Position numbers and translations under genes: made by a program
Assembly: GCF_000340215.1 (NCBI RefSeq)
Contig: NW_006921549.1
Span: forward strand, 314,660 to 378,659
Origin: Pseudocercospora fijiensis CIRAD86
Lineage: Eukaryota > Ascomycota > Dothideomycetes > Mycosphaerellales > Mycosphaerellaceae
Length of the DNA stretch: 64,000 nucleotides
Direction of reading: 5' to 3'
Shown here: piece after piece, positions 23,683 through 35,291 of the stretch
Numbering within the stretch: the stretch's first letter is position 1
Layout of the letters: the number at the start of each line of letters is the position of its first letter
The notes under the pieces: model-generated
What the model saw: only the letters and a program-made list of their open reading frames with translations
Told to the model about the DNA's origin: nothing
Databases searched by the model: none

Positions 23683-25636
23683 ATATCTTCTAGCGCCCTA
23701 AGTCCGCTAGGCGCTAGTAGTAGCGGCGACCTACCTACTCCTATTAACCTAAGCCAGCCGCCCANNNNNNNNNNNNNNNNNNNNNNNNNNNNNNNNNNNN
23801 NNNNNNNNNNNNNNNNNNNNNNNNNNNNNNNNNNNNNNNNNNNNNNNNNNNNNNNNNNNNNNNNCAAAAAAAGAGAGGAAGAGAAGACGGCAGTGCATGC
23901 GACGACTCGTTGTCAAGCGTTGCCAGGAGGAAGCTCTTAAGAAGTAAAGACGAGCGTACTAAGGCCGAAGCAGCGCGTAAGAAGGTATTGCATACTCGCT
24001 AGGCCCTACGTAAGGCTACTAAGAAGTATAATACTCCCTCTAGTACTAGTACTAACTATAGTAACTCGGATATTAATATACTAGATACGCCGCTAGAAGA
24101 TGTCTCCTTTAAAGGCTCCTTTAGCGAGCGTAGGAATAGAGGCCTCTCGCCGATTCTATTAACTAAGAACATCTATAGTTCTTATAAGAGCGACTCTATC
24201 GCGTATCTTATTACTAAGATCGATATAGTTCCTAAAGCCGCTATAGGCAAAGCTCCTACCGCCCTCTCTATCTATTAATAGCTCGACGACCTTAGTAAGC
24301 TAGGTAAAGAGCAGTTTACTATATATACTAACTATATTAGGAAGGCCGCTAAGGTCTACAGTCTCTATACTAGTACTAAGGCGAGTGTCCTCGTCGGTCG
24401 CCTATTAAAGATTAGTCGCGAGGTTACTAATTAGGATACCTTTACTGCCCTTAAGACTAGTTATACTAACTAGTTTCCTAGACGTCCTACTACCGCCCCG
24501 ACCTCCTTAGGACTCTACGTATTTAACCCTACTAGTACTATTACTCGAGATCTTACGCTAACTAATTGTTAGAGCAAGTTAGTCGTAAGTATTCTCGGCT
24601 AAGGTACCTCCTTTAACCGCTTTCGTTAGACTAGTAATACTATCTTCCCTCGAGTCTTCGGTTAGATATAATCGCCTTATAGAGCGTACCTTTCTCTTAT
24701 CGTCGACCTAATATAGGAGGAATTTCGTATATACTTTTAGTATATACGTAAGCTACCTAAGTCTAAGTAGAAAGGCTATAATGCCTTTTAAACCTATAGA
24801 GTAAGCAACTAAATCGTCCGTTAGCATCCTACCTTATAGCTCTTAGCCGTTACCCTTCGACCTAATTACGTATACGAGCTTATCTCTATCCCTAAGCCTA
24901 CTAAGTACTTTAAAGTAGGAGAAGGCAGTTATAAGAACTGTCCTACTAAGAAGACTTCTCGTCTCGGATAGGATATAGTTAAGCTCGTAGCTAGTAAGGG
25001 TGCTAGCTATCTACGCATTAAGGTTTCTCTTATATCTAAAGATAAAACCGCCTATTTAACTATTATTAAGAGTATATACGAACTAGAGGTCTTTAAGAAC
25101 TAGGTTAAGAAGCTTAATAGCCGTAGCCTAGTTCTACTAAACAAGATTAGTAAGCTTACTAATAAGTACCTTACTATCGACAACCTCGACTATATATTCG
25201 ATAGTTAGCCTAACGAAGGCGAGGTAGCTTAGTAGATCCTTAACTCTCTAAAGGAATACGAAGTCTCTATTTAGATACTATACCTTCTATATAGTAATCT
25301 AAAGGCTAAGAGCGACCGTATATTAATCGACCTAGGCTACTCTCGCGTTATTAATAGTACTAAGATTAAGGGCTACGAGAACTTAACTATCTCTAAGGTT
25401 GCTAAGGTATACTATAATCTAACCGCCCTTCTAGGCTTAAATACCTTCGTACCGTTCGCCTTCTCTACGGCTATCTTAGTCGAAGGCGTTAGTTACATTT
25501 CTAATGCCCTAGTCGGTAGAATTCCTTAGTTAAGTTACGTTGTTTAGAACGAAGTTAAATAAATCCTCTAGTTTAATAAGGAGGAGCTTAAGGAATATCT
25601 ACGCGAGTAGGAAATAGCTATATAGGATAAGGCTAC
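23683..25636 (+). pseudogene. ORF2 of element A, first duplicated copy, with assembly gap
   Basis: Starts at ATA (RIP form of the ATG kept in element B at 38,017). The N-terminus reads SSALSPLGAS in this copy. About 640 bp present in the sister copy at 32,307-33,120 are missing here, replaced by a 100-N gap and about 70 unrelated bases. The frame is cut at 25,636 by the reverse LTR of a B-type element after GGATAAGGCTAC. The product is unrecognised; see the B copy for description. Confidence 0.65.
23765..23864. other. assembly gap (100 N)
   Basis: Exactly 100 Ns. The bases at 23,865-23,933 are rich in CpA/TpG (for example GGCAGTGCATGC) and have no match in the sister copy at 32,307-33,120, so they look like unmutated sequence placed at a scaffold join. 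Confidence 0.95.
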
Positions 25637-25915
25637 TAAAGGACGGAAACTAATACTACTACTACTACTTATAGCAATAGTATAGGCTACCGAGGGTAAT
25701 ATAACCTATAGCAATATAGGCAGCTATATTTAGTAAGATAGGATAACGAGACTATCGCTTAGGCTAATAACTAGAGCCCTACAATATAGGCATTATAGAA
25801 GTGTAATATAAACAATGTACTATACGAGGTTGATAATCTATCTACTCTATAGAAGGAGGCCTCTTATATAGGCTTAAAACTAGCCTATAGGTATAGGGCC
25901 GGTTACTAGCTAATA
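25637..25915 (-). repeat. 3' LTR of a B-type element (duplicated copy)
   Basis: 279 bp reverse-oriented LTR, copy of 34,825-35,103. It is followed by TCCCTCCCTTTCTT, the reversed polypurine tract. It belongs to the duplicated B end, not to an independent element. Confidence 0.85.
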
Positions 25916-26517
25916 TCCCTCCCTTTCTTCGTATCTAACTAGATACGCTTTATATTGCGCGCTTAAAACAAACATATATACATCCTTAGCGCTCTTAGCT
26001 AAGGCTATTTTTAGAACTCCGCAATAATACCCCCGGAGTAGCATTAATCCTAGATACTATAATTATATAAAAACAACTTCCTAAGTAATACTATATAGAC
26101 TTACTATTGCTTTAACGCGCCGTAATCCTTACTAGCAATAACCTTATTTGCTAGTCGGCTCTCGAAATCTCCTCTGTATACGTTAAAGCTATTAGTACCG
26201 AAGTACTATCCCTTATAGAGAGCTTAATTAACGAGGAGATTAGTAGCCTTTTCCTTCGTAGCATTCTTCTAATCGTATAGATATTCCTTAAGTCCTTCGT
26301 TATTAAGCTAGAGGATCTGTTTAACTTCGTTCTAAATAACGTAACTTAACTAAGGAATCCTACTAACTAAGGCGTCGGAGATATAGCCGAGGCCTTCGAC
26401 TAAGATAGCCGTAGGGAAAGCGAATAGTACGAAGGAGTTAGAGGCTAGGAGGGCGGTTAGATTACGGTACGCTTTAGCAACCTAAGAGACTATTAAGTTC
26501 TCGTAGCCCTTAACCTA
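25916..26517 (-). pseudogene. 3' fragment of ORF2 from a B-type element (duplicated copy)
   Basis: Copy of 35,104-35,704. It reads on the minus strand as the last part of ORF2 plus its 3' flank, including the recurring palindrome at 26,022-26,046. It breaks off at the duplication junction near 26,515-26,521, where gag sequence of element C begins. Confidence 0.75.
26022..26046. repeat. recurring palindrome, copy 5 (downstream of ORF2, B-type fragment)
   Basis: CAATAATACCCCCGGAGTAG with arms AATAATAC/GTAGCATT. Confidence 0.7.
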
Positions 26518-26520
26518 ATG

Positions 26521-28794
26521 CTAATAAACTAATCTATAAATCTTTCTACTATCGATGTTTCCTTCTATAATAGTAGCCTAGGTTCTTCGGTAATAACGGT
26601 ATAGGTAACTCTATCGGTATAGGCTCTTAAACGCGACTTTGTCTAAGAGCTATACTTTTCCCTCCTTATCGCTACTATAAGCGTCTTTATTATCGGTAGG
26701 AGGTAGATCGGCCGGAGCGGCGGCGGCGGTACTAAAGGCGGAGATATTAGTATTTAGGCGATTACTACGGCCTTAAGCGTAGCGGATAAGCTCTAGATAG
26801 GTAGTATCGGAGTAGACGTAATTGCTACTATAGAAGCGATATAGTCTTTCGTAGTAGCGACGATCTCTCTCTTCGAGCGTTATACGGCGACGATTACCCT
26901 AACCCTAACCCTAACCCTAACCCTAACCCTAAGTAGCGGAGAGGTCTATAGCGTCTAGGTTACGGACAGTCGTAGTCGTAGTAGTAGTAGTGCCGTTACT
27001 ATTCGCCGAGGTAAACTATTCTTAGTTATTACGTAGAACGGTATATCCTTATAAAGGGTGTCCGTTACTAGAGCCGCTAGCGTTATTACTATAGCTACGG
27101 CTAGTATTAGGGCCTTAGTTAGCGGTACTACTAGATCCTAGCTTAGTATTATTACGATTGCTTTCTATACGGTACTAACGGAGCCGGTTATCGATAATAG
27201 TTAGTCGGCGATAGAGTAACGAAAAGTTAGTAGGCTTATTATATATATTGCTAAGCGCTACCTTTAATTTAGAAGATAAGCTACGCTTAAGGGCGTTAAC
27301 TTAAGCTCGGCCTTTGTAACTAAGTAAGGCGTTAAGTCGATTAAACTCTACGAGATAGTAAGCAAATTCCTTATTCTTCTACTTTAAGTTATCTATCTTA
27401 TAGCTAGTAGTAGCGACCTCGTTAGAGTTACCGAAGGCGTTAACTAGCAGGTTACGGAAGTCGTTAAGGTCGTTAAAGTCTATAATTACGCCGTATTCGT
27501 CGTAACGGACGTATAGTTAGACTATAGAACGGGCCTTGCCGGTAGTACGACTATACGTATATATTAGTCGGTTCTATAGCGTTAGAAAGCGATTATTATT
27601 AATTGTTAACTTAATCGTAAGCTTAGTAAGGAAGGGTTTTAGCTTTTTACGGTCTCTATCGTATTTCTCGGGATCTAGATACTTCTCGCTCTTACTATAT
27701 CTAGTATAGTTATTATTATCGTCGATACTACGGTTAAATCGAGAACGTCGGAGAGGCTTAGGTTAGTTACGAAAGGTAAAGGGGTCGAGAGGTCGACGGA
27801 ATAGAGGTCGGCTATTATCTAATATAGGTCCTCGACCGATTAGATTACGTAATAAAGACGCTTCGGCGTCGCGACGAGCGCGAGCGGCTTATTTACTAGC
27901 TCGTCGGGCGATATCTTCTACGGAAGACTATTATTATTATAGGCGAGCGACCTACTAAGCTAGGTTATTACGCTACTATTACGTAATAACTAAGGAGTTA
28001 CGTACTAAATCGGCGGTTCGACGCTAGTATTCTACTTTAGTCCGAGCCTATACTAGCTCGCTATTAAGATAAGTGTTAGTCTTATAATAAGCTTATTATA
28101 CCTATTCTAGTGTCTCTACCTCTTACTAGTATTACTAACGAAGTATAGCTACTAACTAATATAGCTTAGTTATACGCTAGAAGATGTGTTTAGCGGCCTC
28201 CTACTCGTTTACTCTATTAAAGAACTAATAGAAGTCTTAGAGGCTGCTAGGTAGCGGCTATCGTAGTACGCTATCGATATCGGCGAGACTAGGTCGTAGA
28301 CCTTACGGTAGTTGTAGTAGTTCTAGTGTACCGTTTAACGGGGCCCTAGCTATTCCTATATAGTTAGGCGTATTCGTATATTCCGAGCCGCTACCGCGAT
28401 CGGTAGGCGGTCTTAAAGGATCTATAGCGAATCGGCGGTATTACTACGGTCGGGTAGCTTACTATACCTAATATAGATTAGTATATAGGTCTGTTAGCAC
28501 TATCGTATAATAGGGAGCGTAGAAGGGCGATAGCGATCGCCGGCGGCGTAATTCCTCGTATAGGCGTACGCGATAGTACCTACGACGTTATCGTAGGTAA
28601 TAAAGGAACTCGTTATTCTATTAAGATATTAATTAAATAGCTATCTAAATTAATAACGAGTTAAAGAAGAAAGAGAGAGAGGCTCTCTCGCGGAAGAGGC
28701 TTTTATCTGCTCGGCGGATGCCTTAGGCATTAAGTTATATACCCCTTAGTTACGTAACCTCGAATTGTATATATAAGTCGCTAAGATCGTAACA
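26521..28794 (-). pseudogene. gag: gag and 5' LTR of element C, second duplicated copy
   Basis: Copy of 17,967-20,246 with the 176-bp LTR at 28,619-28,794. It contains a telomere-like array of six CCCTAA units (26,897-26,932) at the same in-frame position. It has somewhat fewer RIP changes in its first 350 bp than the first copy (for example GGTAGGAGGTAGATCGG against RIP-altered bases near 18,130-18,150). Confidence 0.8.
26897..26932. repeat. telomere-like array (CCCTAA)6, duplicated copy
   Basis: Six perfect units, one fewer than at 18,343, within the same Gag context. Confidence 0.9.
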
Positions 28795-28799
28795 ATCTA

Positions 28800-31064
28800 T
28801 TAACTACTTAGAGGGTACGGGTTTAATAGTTATTACTATCGACTCGAGTAAGGAAGGCTATAGCGAGATACTAATATAGTATAACCGTAAGGAGCTATCT
28901 TTGCGTTACCCTATCCGATACGACTCTAGGCTATAGAAACCGATCGAGGCCCGGTACGATACTAGCAAGCGAGAATGCCTTAGAGTCTATAAGGCTCTAA
29001 AGAAGTTCCGACTATAGCTCTTTAGTATATTCTTTCGCTTAGAAATCGATCCTTAGAGACTAGTCTATTAGCTTAACCGTATAGCCTCCGATCTACTAAA
29101 CTCTACGATAGCTCGGTAGGTTGCCTAGATCTATTTATTTAACTTCGACGTCTTCTACGTTCCTAGGAAAAAGTATACTAGACCGGATAGCCTTTCTAGG
29201 AGGCCTACTATAGAAGAGGACATTACTAAAATAATAGAAGAAAAGGATATCGACGCGGTTATTAACCGTACCTTCTTTACTATCTTCTATATTAATGCTA
29301 TACTAGTAATTACTAGGTCTACTACCGACGACTATCCTAAAAACCGACCTAACGAACTAGGCGAGTAGCGTACGGGATAGTCTAATAAGGACCCTACTAC
29401 TAATAGCGACTAGGCTAAAGCTAAGGCGGATAAATTAGATAGGGATAATATCCTTAATAGGGTCTACTCCGACGACTCCTATTATATCGCCTACTTCCTA
29501 ACCTATACGAAGAAAGTACCTAGTCTATTAAAGAGTTAATACCGTCGGTTTATTTACTATTCTCGACGGTTCCTTATTAAAGATCGTATCCTTTAGCGAT
29601 AAGCGATAGTTAATATACCTCTCTAGCGTATTATTAATAACCCTATAGCAAGACAAGAAATCCTTTATATAGTTTACGACGAGCTTAGCTACTAGGTAGC
29701 GGAGGGTACCTTCGACGTCCTTCGTCGATAGTACTAATAGGATAGCGTATAGGCTAACGTCTCTCGCTACTATAAGAGCTATCCTAAGTGCAATTTTAGG
29801 AATAGCTACCGTCGACTAGGTAAGCTACTACCTAATTAGTTAGTAAACGATAGTACGGTAATAGGGTTTATCTAAGCCGGAATAATAGCCTATATATTAT
29901 TCGGGAAGGTCTTTCTCGGTAGCCTAAAGCCTATTATTTCCGCAAGGGCTATAGTACTATTAACGCCTATAATATAGCTATCTTCCTATTTAAGGACCTA
30001 TTCTACCGATAGGGTACGCCCTATAAAATCATCTTAGATAACGCTACGACTAATATAGCTAAAGAAGTTTAAGCGCTACTTGTTTCGTATAGGATAAAGA
30101 ACGTTCGTATCTCCTCGTACTATCCCTAATCTAATACTATCGTTAAGCGCGGCTATCGGTCTTTAATCGATATCTTATCTAAGTTAACTAATAGTAGTAA
30201 TAGGTTAGTCGCAATCTCTACCTACGTCCTAGCCCTTCTCTAGGCGGACCGAACGACCGTTATCGATACTACTAGACTTATACTAGCGGAGCTTATAATT
30301 AGAAGAGACGCTATTCTTCCGATTAAGTTGTCCTACCGTACGTATAGCGTTTACGACTAGGGGTCTGTTCGTACTAGAGCGGATCTCCTTACCCTACGCG
30401 CTAAGGGTCTTAAGGAGATAACTACTACTTCTTAGGAGGGACTTACTCGACAACGTCGCCTTCGTAAAGAGGCTAAGTAGTATTTCGATAACTATAATAC
30501 TATTAATTAGGAGCCTCTAAAGGTTAGCGATATAGTTCTCCTATACCGGTTAGAGCTAGAATACAGTTACTTCTATAAGCTAGCCTTTAAATAGAAAGGG
30601 CCTTATAGAGTATAGGAGGTCCTTTACGACGGTTCTACGTACCGTCTTTAGGAGCTTAATAGTACTACCTTAAAGCACTCGTACCCTCGGGCTAACCTAA
30701 AGAAGATCGTCGAATTAAGAGAACCTACCCGCTCTCCCCTAACCGAGGAGGAAGTTAGTACCTCTATAGACCCTCTACTAACCTTAGATACCTATCGAGA
30801 AGAGGATCCTACCGCGATTATAGATCCTATTCTACCTAATAACTATACCTATCCCTAGATATATCTTAGTAAGCTATTAGGAATAACTTATAAATAAAGG
30901 GAGGGTTATATACGTATTAATTATACGTAAAGCATTTCCGATATTAATTCCGATAGTAAACTAGACTTCTAGCTATCTAACTCTAACTCCGAGGAGGAAC
31001 TCGACTAGTCTAGCGACGAATACCGCCTAGAATTATAAGTATTAAACGACCCCGAGACTAAATA
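28800..31064 (+). pseudogene. pol: RNase H and integrase of element A, second duplicated copy
   Basis: Offset 8,548 from 20,252-22,516 and nearly identical, with the same RNase H (LIVITIDSSKEG) and integrase blocks and the same stop pattern. It cannot belong to a complete element: the preceding RT part is missing in this unit, where the C gag is joined directly upstream through the duplication. Confidence 0.8.
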
Positions 31065-31333
31065 ATTGCTTGCTCTTTCTTACCTCTATCTGCCTCTACT
31101 ACGTTACTTCCTTACTCTTATTAATCGTTCTCCGCGCTATTAATATAGTGCCGCCCTATATCTTTAGTCCTTACTACCTATTATCTATACCTACTAATGT
31201 TTATACTCTCGTTTATTGTTTTTAACTTATCTTATTATTACCTTTCGCTTTTGCCTTTACCTTCGATAGATATTACTATAACTTTATTCCTTTGCTCTTG
31301 TTTCCTTAGTTAGAACTATACGAGGTATGTTTT

Positions 31334-31362
31334 CCTAATAATACCCTAGGGGTAGTATTAGG
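31334..31362. repeat. recurring palindrome, duplicate of copy 3
   Basis: Same arms as 22,786, with CCCTAGGGG at the centre. Confidence 0.75.
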
Positions 31363-31784
31363 AAGATAGCCGAACCTAATCCCTCTACCCTTCTAGGACT
31401 ACTTGCGTCTAGATTCCTAGACTCTAGCGACTACCCTTAAGTAATAACGATAATAAGATACTCTACTAGAGGCTATTCCTACCCTAATTAGCACCGGTTA
31501 TATAGGATACTAAGAAAGGGAGGTTCCCTATTCCTCTCCCTTCCTACCGCTTAGATAGATATAGCAACCTATACCTATAGCCTCTAAGAATAGGGACCTT
31601 AGGCTATTAAGCTTAGTATTTAGAAGAAGGAAGAAGGTAAACGTACAGACTACCTATACGTACTTGCTAATATAAAAGGTAATACTATATCTATAACTAT
31701 AGTGCTATAGGCTAATATACCGACGAATTAGCTACGCTAGGCCTAACTAACTTACTCCTTGTTACCGAGTATCTCTAGGAAAAG

Positions 31785-31810
31785 CTAATACTACCCTAGG
31801 GATATTATTA
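31785..31810. repeat. recurring palindrome, duplicate of copy 4
   Basis: Same as 23,237. Confidence 0.75.
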
Positions 31811-32230
31811 GTCCCGCTAGCCTTACTACTATAGATTTCTACTAGGGACTCGAACTAACTAGTTACATTTCGAGCGCGCGAGAATCTACGATAGCTAAAG
31901 GTTAATAAAGGCGCGTAGTCGCTACTTATAATTAGCTAGACCGGTTATTAAACTTTAGGCTTTAGCCTACCCTAATAATAAAGAAGTCTCGTATATAGCT
32001 TTACTTTTATATATAGCCGTTATCCGTTTACTTTACCGAAATATACGGACTACGTTACCTTTATACTATATTTAAAGCGAGCTTCCTAAGCTCTTTCTTC
32101 TACTCGATTACTAACTAACTCGCTACCGCCTAAAACCCCCCTTACTATCTAAGCCCTTTAATTATTATTATTAAGCAACGAATACGTTTTACAACCTCGT
32201 TTCTAACCTACTTCCGCTTCGATCGACTAG

Positions 32231-34824
32231 ATATCTTCTAGCGCCCTAAGTCCGCTAGGCGCTAGTAGTAGCGGCGACCTACCTACTCCTATTAACCTAA
32301 GCCTAGCCGCCCTAGTCCCGATCGAAGCCCTATCTAATAGCGCCTTAGCTACTACAACTAGTCTCGAGTACTACTTTTAGATCGTTACCGCCCTTAAGGA
32401 TCCTTAAGAGAAGATCGAGAACGCTTATACCCTACTACGTATTATTAATAGGAATATTAAGAAGGCTACTATCTTAGTTACGTACGGTATAAACAACTTA
32501 CGTTAGTCTATCGGTAAGCGTATCTTTAAGCGCGACGTTCTTAACGATATAGATATTTAATAAGCCTTTCCTATTATCTATAGCCTCGAGATAGCTAGTA
32601 CCTAGATTCGTTTATACTTTAAGACCCTCGATTAGGCCTTCGAATATTAGGGAGGACTAAGTAGTGTTCCTAATAGCCTTATTAACTTCGCCTACGGTAG
32701 ATAAGAGCGTACTAAGTAGGTCTCTTCGTTCGTTAATAAGTATAAAGTCCGTCGCTAAGGCGCCGAGTACCTTTCCTATACTATAATCTATCGTATATCT
32801 ACCGCTAGTAAGAAGGTAGGCAAGTAGTTCCTTAACTTGTCCTTTACGCTTAACGACTTTACGATAGCCTACTAGAAGCGATATAACGATATAATTGTCT
32901 AGGTCGATCTTAATATATAGACTACTAAGGATCTACTAAAAGAAAAGGGCTATTGTATTAATAGTATAGGTTTTATTATTAAAGGTTAAGAGGCTCCTAT
33001 CGTTAATATTCTTAAACGCAAGGCTATTCGCCTAGAAATAGAGGCCGATACGGCTACTAGTCTTGCGCTTGCTATAGAAATATAGGCTAAAGATCGTCGC
33101 TCGACCTATAACTATAAAGTCTCTTAAGAAGTTAAAGACGAGCGTACTAAGGCCGAAGCAGCGCGTAAGAAGGTATTGCATACTCGCTAGGCCCTACGTA
33201 AGGCTACTAAGAAGTATAATACTCCCTCTAGTACTAGTACTAACTATAGTAACTCGGATATTAATATACTAGATACGCCGCTAGAAGATGTCTCCTTTAA
33301 AGGCTCCTTTAGCGAGCGTAGGAATTGAGGCCTCTCGCCGATTCTATTAACTAAGAACATCTATAGTTCTTATAAGAGCGACTCTATCGCGTATCTTATT
33401 ACTAAGATCGATATAGTTCCTAAAGCCGCTATAGGCAAAGCTCCTACCGCCCTCTCTATCTATTAATAGCTCGACGACCTTAGTAAGCTAGGTAAAGAGC
33501 AGTTTACTATATATACTAACTATATTAGGAAGGCCGCTAAGGTCTATAGTCTCTATACTAGTACTAAGGCGAGTGTCCTCGTCGGTCGCCTATTAAAGAT
33601 TAGTCGCGAGGTTACTAATTAGGATACCTTTACTGCCCTTAAGACTAGTTATACTAACTAGTTTCCTAGACGTCCTACTACCGCCCCGACCTCCTTAGGA
33701 CTCTACGTATTTAACCCTACTAGTACTATTACTCGAGATCTTACGCTAACTAATTGTTAGAGCAAGTTAGTCGTAAGTATTCTCGGCTAAGGTACCTCCT
33801 TTAACCGCTTTCGTTAGACTAGTAATACTATCTTCCCTCGAGTCTTCGGTTAGATATAATCGCCTTATAGAGCGTACCTTTCTCTTATCGTCGACCTAAT
33901 ATAGGAGGAATTTCGTATATACTTTTAGTATATACGTAAGCTACCTAAGTCTAAGTAGAAAGGCTGTAATGCCTTTTAAACCTATAGAGTAAGCAACTAA
34001 ATCGTCCGTTAGCATCCTACCTTATAGCTCTTAGCCGTTACCCTTCGACCTAATTACGTATACGAGCTTATCTCTATCCCTAAGCCTACTAAGTACTTTA
34101 AAGTAGGAGAAGGCAGTTATAAGAACTGTCCTACTAAGAAGACTTCTCGTCTCGGATAGGATATAGTTAAGCTCGTAGCTAGTAAGGGTGCTAGCTATCT
34201 ACGCATTAAGGTTTCTCTTATATCTAAAGATAAAACCGCCTATTTAACTATTATTAAGAGTATATACGAACTAGAGGTCTTTAAGAACTAGGTTAAGAAG
34301 CTTAATAGCCGTAGCCTAGTTCTACTAAACAAGATTAGTAAGCTTACTAATAAGCACCTTACTATCGACAACCTCGACTATATATTCGATAGTTAGCCTA
34401 ACGAAGGCGAGGTAGCTTAGTAGATCCTTAACTCTCTAAAGGAATACGAAGTCTCTATTTAGATACTATACCTTCTATATAGTAATCTAAAGGCTAAGAG
34501 CGACCGTATATTAATCGACCTAGGCTACTCTCGCGTTATTAATAGTACTAAGATTAAGGGCTACGAGAACTTAACTATCTCTAAGGTTGCTAAGGTATAC
34601 TGTAATCTAACCGCCCTTCTAGGCTTAAATACCTTCGTACCGTTCGCCTTCTCTACGGCTATCTTAGTCGAAGGCGTTAGTTACATTTCTAATGCCCTAG
34701 TCGGTAGAATTCCTTAGTTAAGTTACGTTGTTTAGAACGAAGTTAAATAAATCCTCTAGTTTAATAAGGAGGAGCTTAAGGAATATCTACGCGAGTAGGA
34801 AATAGCTATATAGGATAAGGCTAC
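32231..34824 (+). pseudogene. ORF2 of element A, second duplicated copy, cut by insertion of B
   Basis: Begins with ATA for ATG, then SSALSPLGASSSGDLPTPIN in a decayed frame. It runs to 34,824, where element B is inserted; the rest of the ORF follows B at 47,083-47,211. Conserved stretches shared with B include NYVYELIS, LNSLKEYEVSV and the tail NEVK-IL. The product is unrecognised. Confidence 0.65.
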
Positions 34825-35103
34825 TAAAGGACGGAAACTAACACTACTACTACTACTTGTAGCAATAGTATAGGCTACCGAGGGTAATATAACCTATAGC
34901 AATATAGGCAGCTATGTTTAGTAAGATAGGATAACGAGACTATCGCTTAGGCTAATAACTAGAGCCCTACAATATAGGCATTATAGAAGTGTAATATAAA
35001 CAATGTACTATACGAGGTTAATAATCTATCTACTCTATAGAAGGAGGCCTCTTATATAGGCTTAAAACTAGCCTATAGGTGTAGGGCCGGTTACTAGCTA
35101 ATA
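34825..35103 (-). repeat. 3' LTR of element B
   Basis: 279 bp, reverse orientation, starting TAAAGGACGG and ending CTAGCTAATA on the plus strand. Confidence 0.9.
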
Positions 35104-35118
35104 TCCCTCCCTTTCTTC
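35104..35118 (-). other. polypurine tract of element B
   Basis: Minus strand CGAAGAAAGGGAGGGA directly before the 3' LTR. The same tract precedes the A 3' LTR at 47,396-47,411. Confidence 0.8.
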
Positions 35119-35209
35119 GTATCTAACTAGACACGCTTTACATTGCGCGCTTAAAACAAACATATATACATCCTTAGCGCTCTTAGCTAAGGCTATTTTT
35201 AGAACTCCG

Positions 35210-35235
35210 CAATAATACCCCCGGAGTAGCATTAA
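35210..35235. repeat. recurring palindrome (downstream of ORF2, element B)
   Basis: CAATAATACCCCCGGAGTAG type, between the ORF2 stop and the 3' LTR. Confidence 0.7.
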
Positions 35236-35291
35236 TCCTAGATACTATAATTATACAAAAACAACTTCCTAAGCAACACTATATAGACTTA

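Larger units (their letters stand above)
17967..26520. repeat. tandem duplication of about 9.2 kb, first unit
   Basis: From CTAATAAACTAATC at 17,967 the sequence is repeated from 26,521. The offset is 8,554 up to the hexamer array, 8,548 after it (one hexamer fewer), and about 9,187 after the N gap. The unit holds the C gag and LTR, the A pol tail, ORF2 and the 3' part of a B-type element. The two units are nearly identical apart from scattered C/T and G/A differences, which cluster at 17,967-18,330. Confidence 0.85.
31065..32230 (+). other. spacer between integrase and ORF2, second duplicated copy
   Basis: Copy of 22,517-23,682, with no coding frame seen; the two palindromes are at 31,334 and 31,785. 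Confidence 0.55.

Noticed and set aside
8037..25915. Element with long terminal inverted repeats (LTR forward at 8,037, reverse at 25,637)
   Set aside because: The reverse LTR belongs to B-type sequence; A has a direct 3' LTR at 47,412 with a matching CTAC duplication.
25637..26517. Independent solo LTR insertion
   Set aside because: It matches 34,825-35,704 including the polypurine tract and ORF2 tail, and is better explained as part of the tandem duplication.
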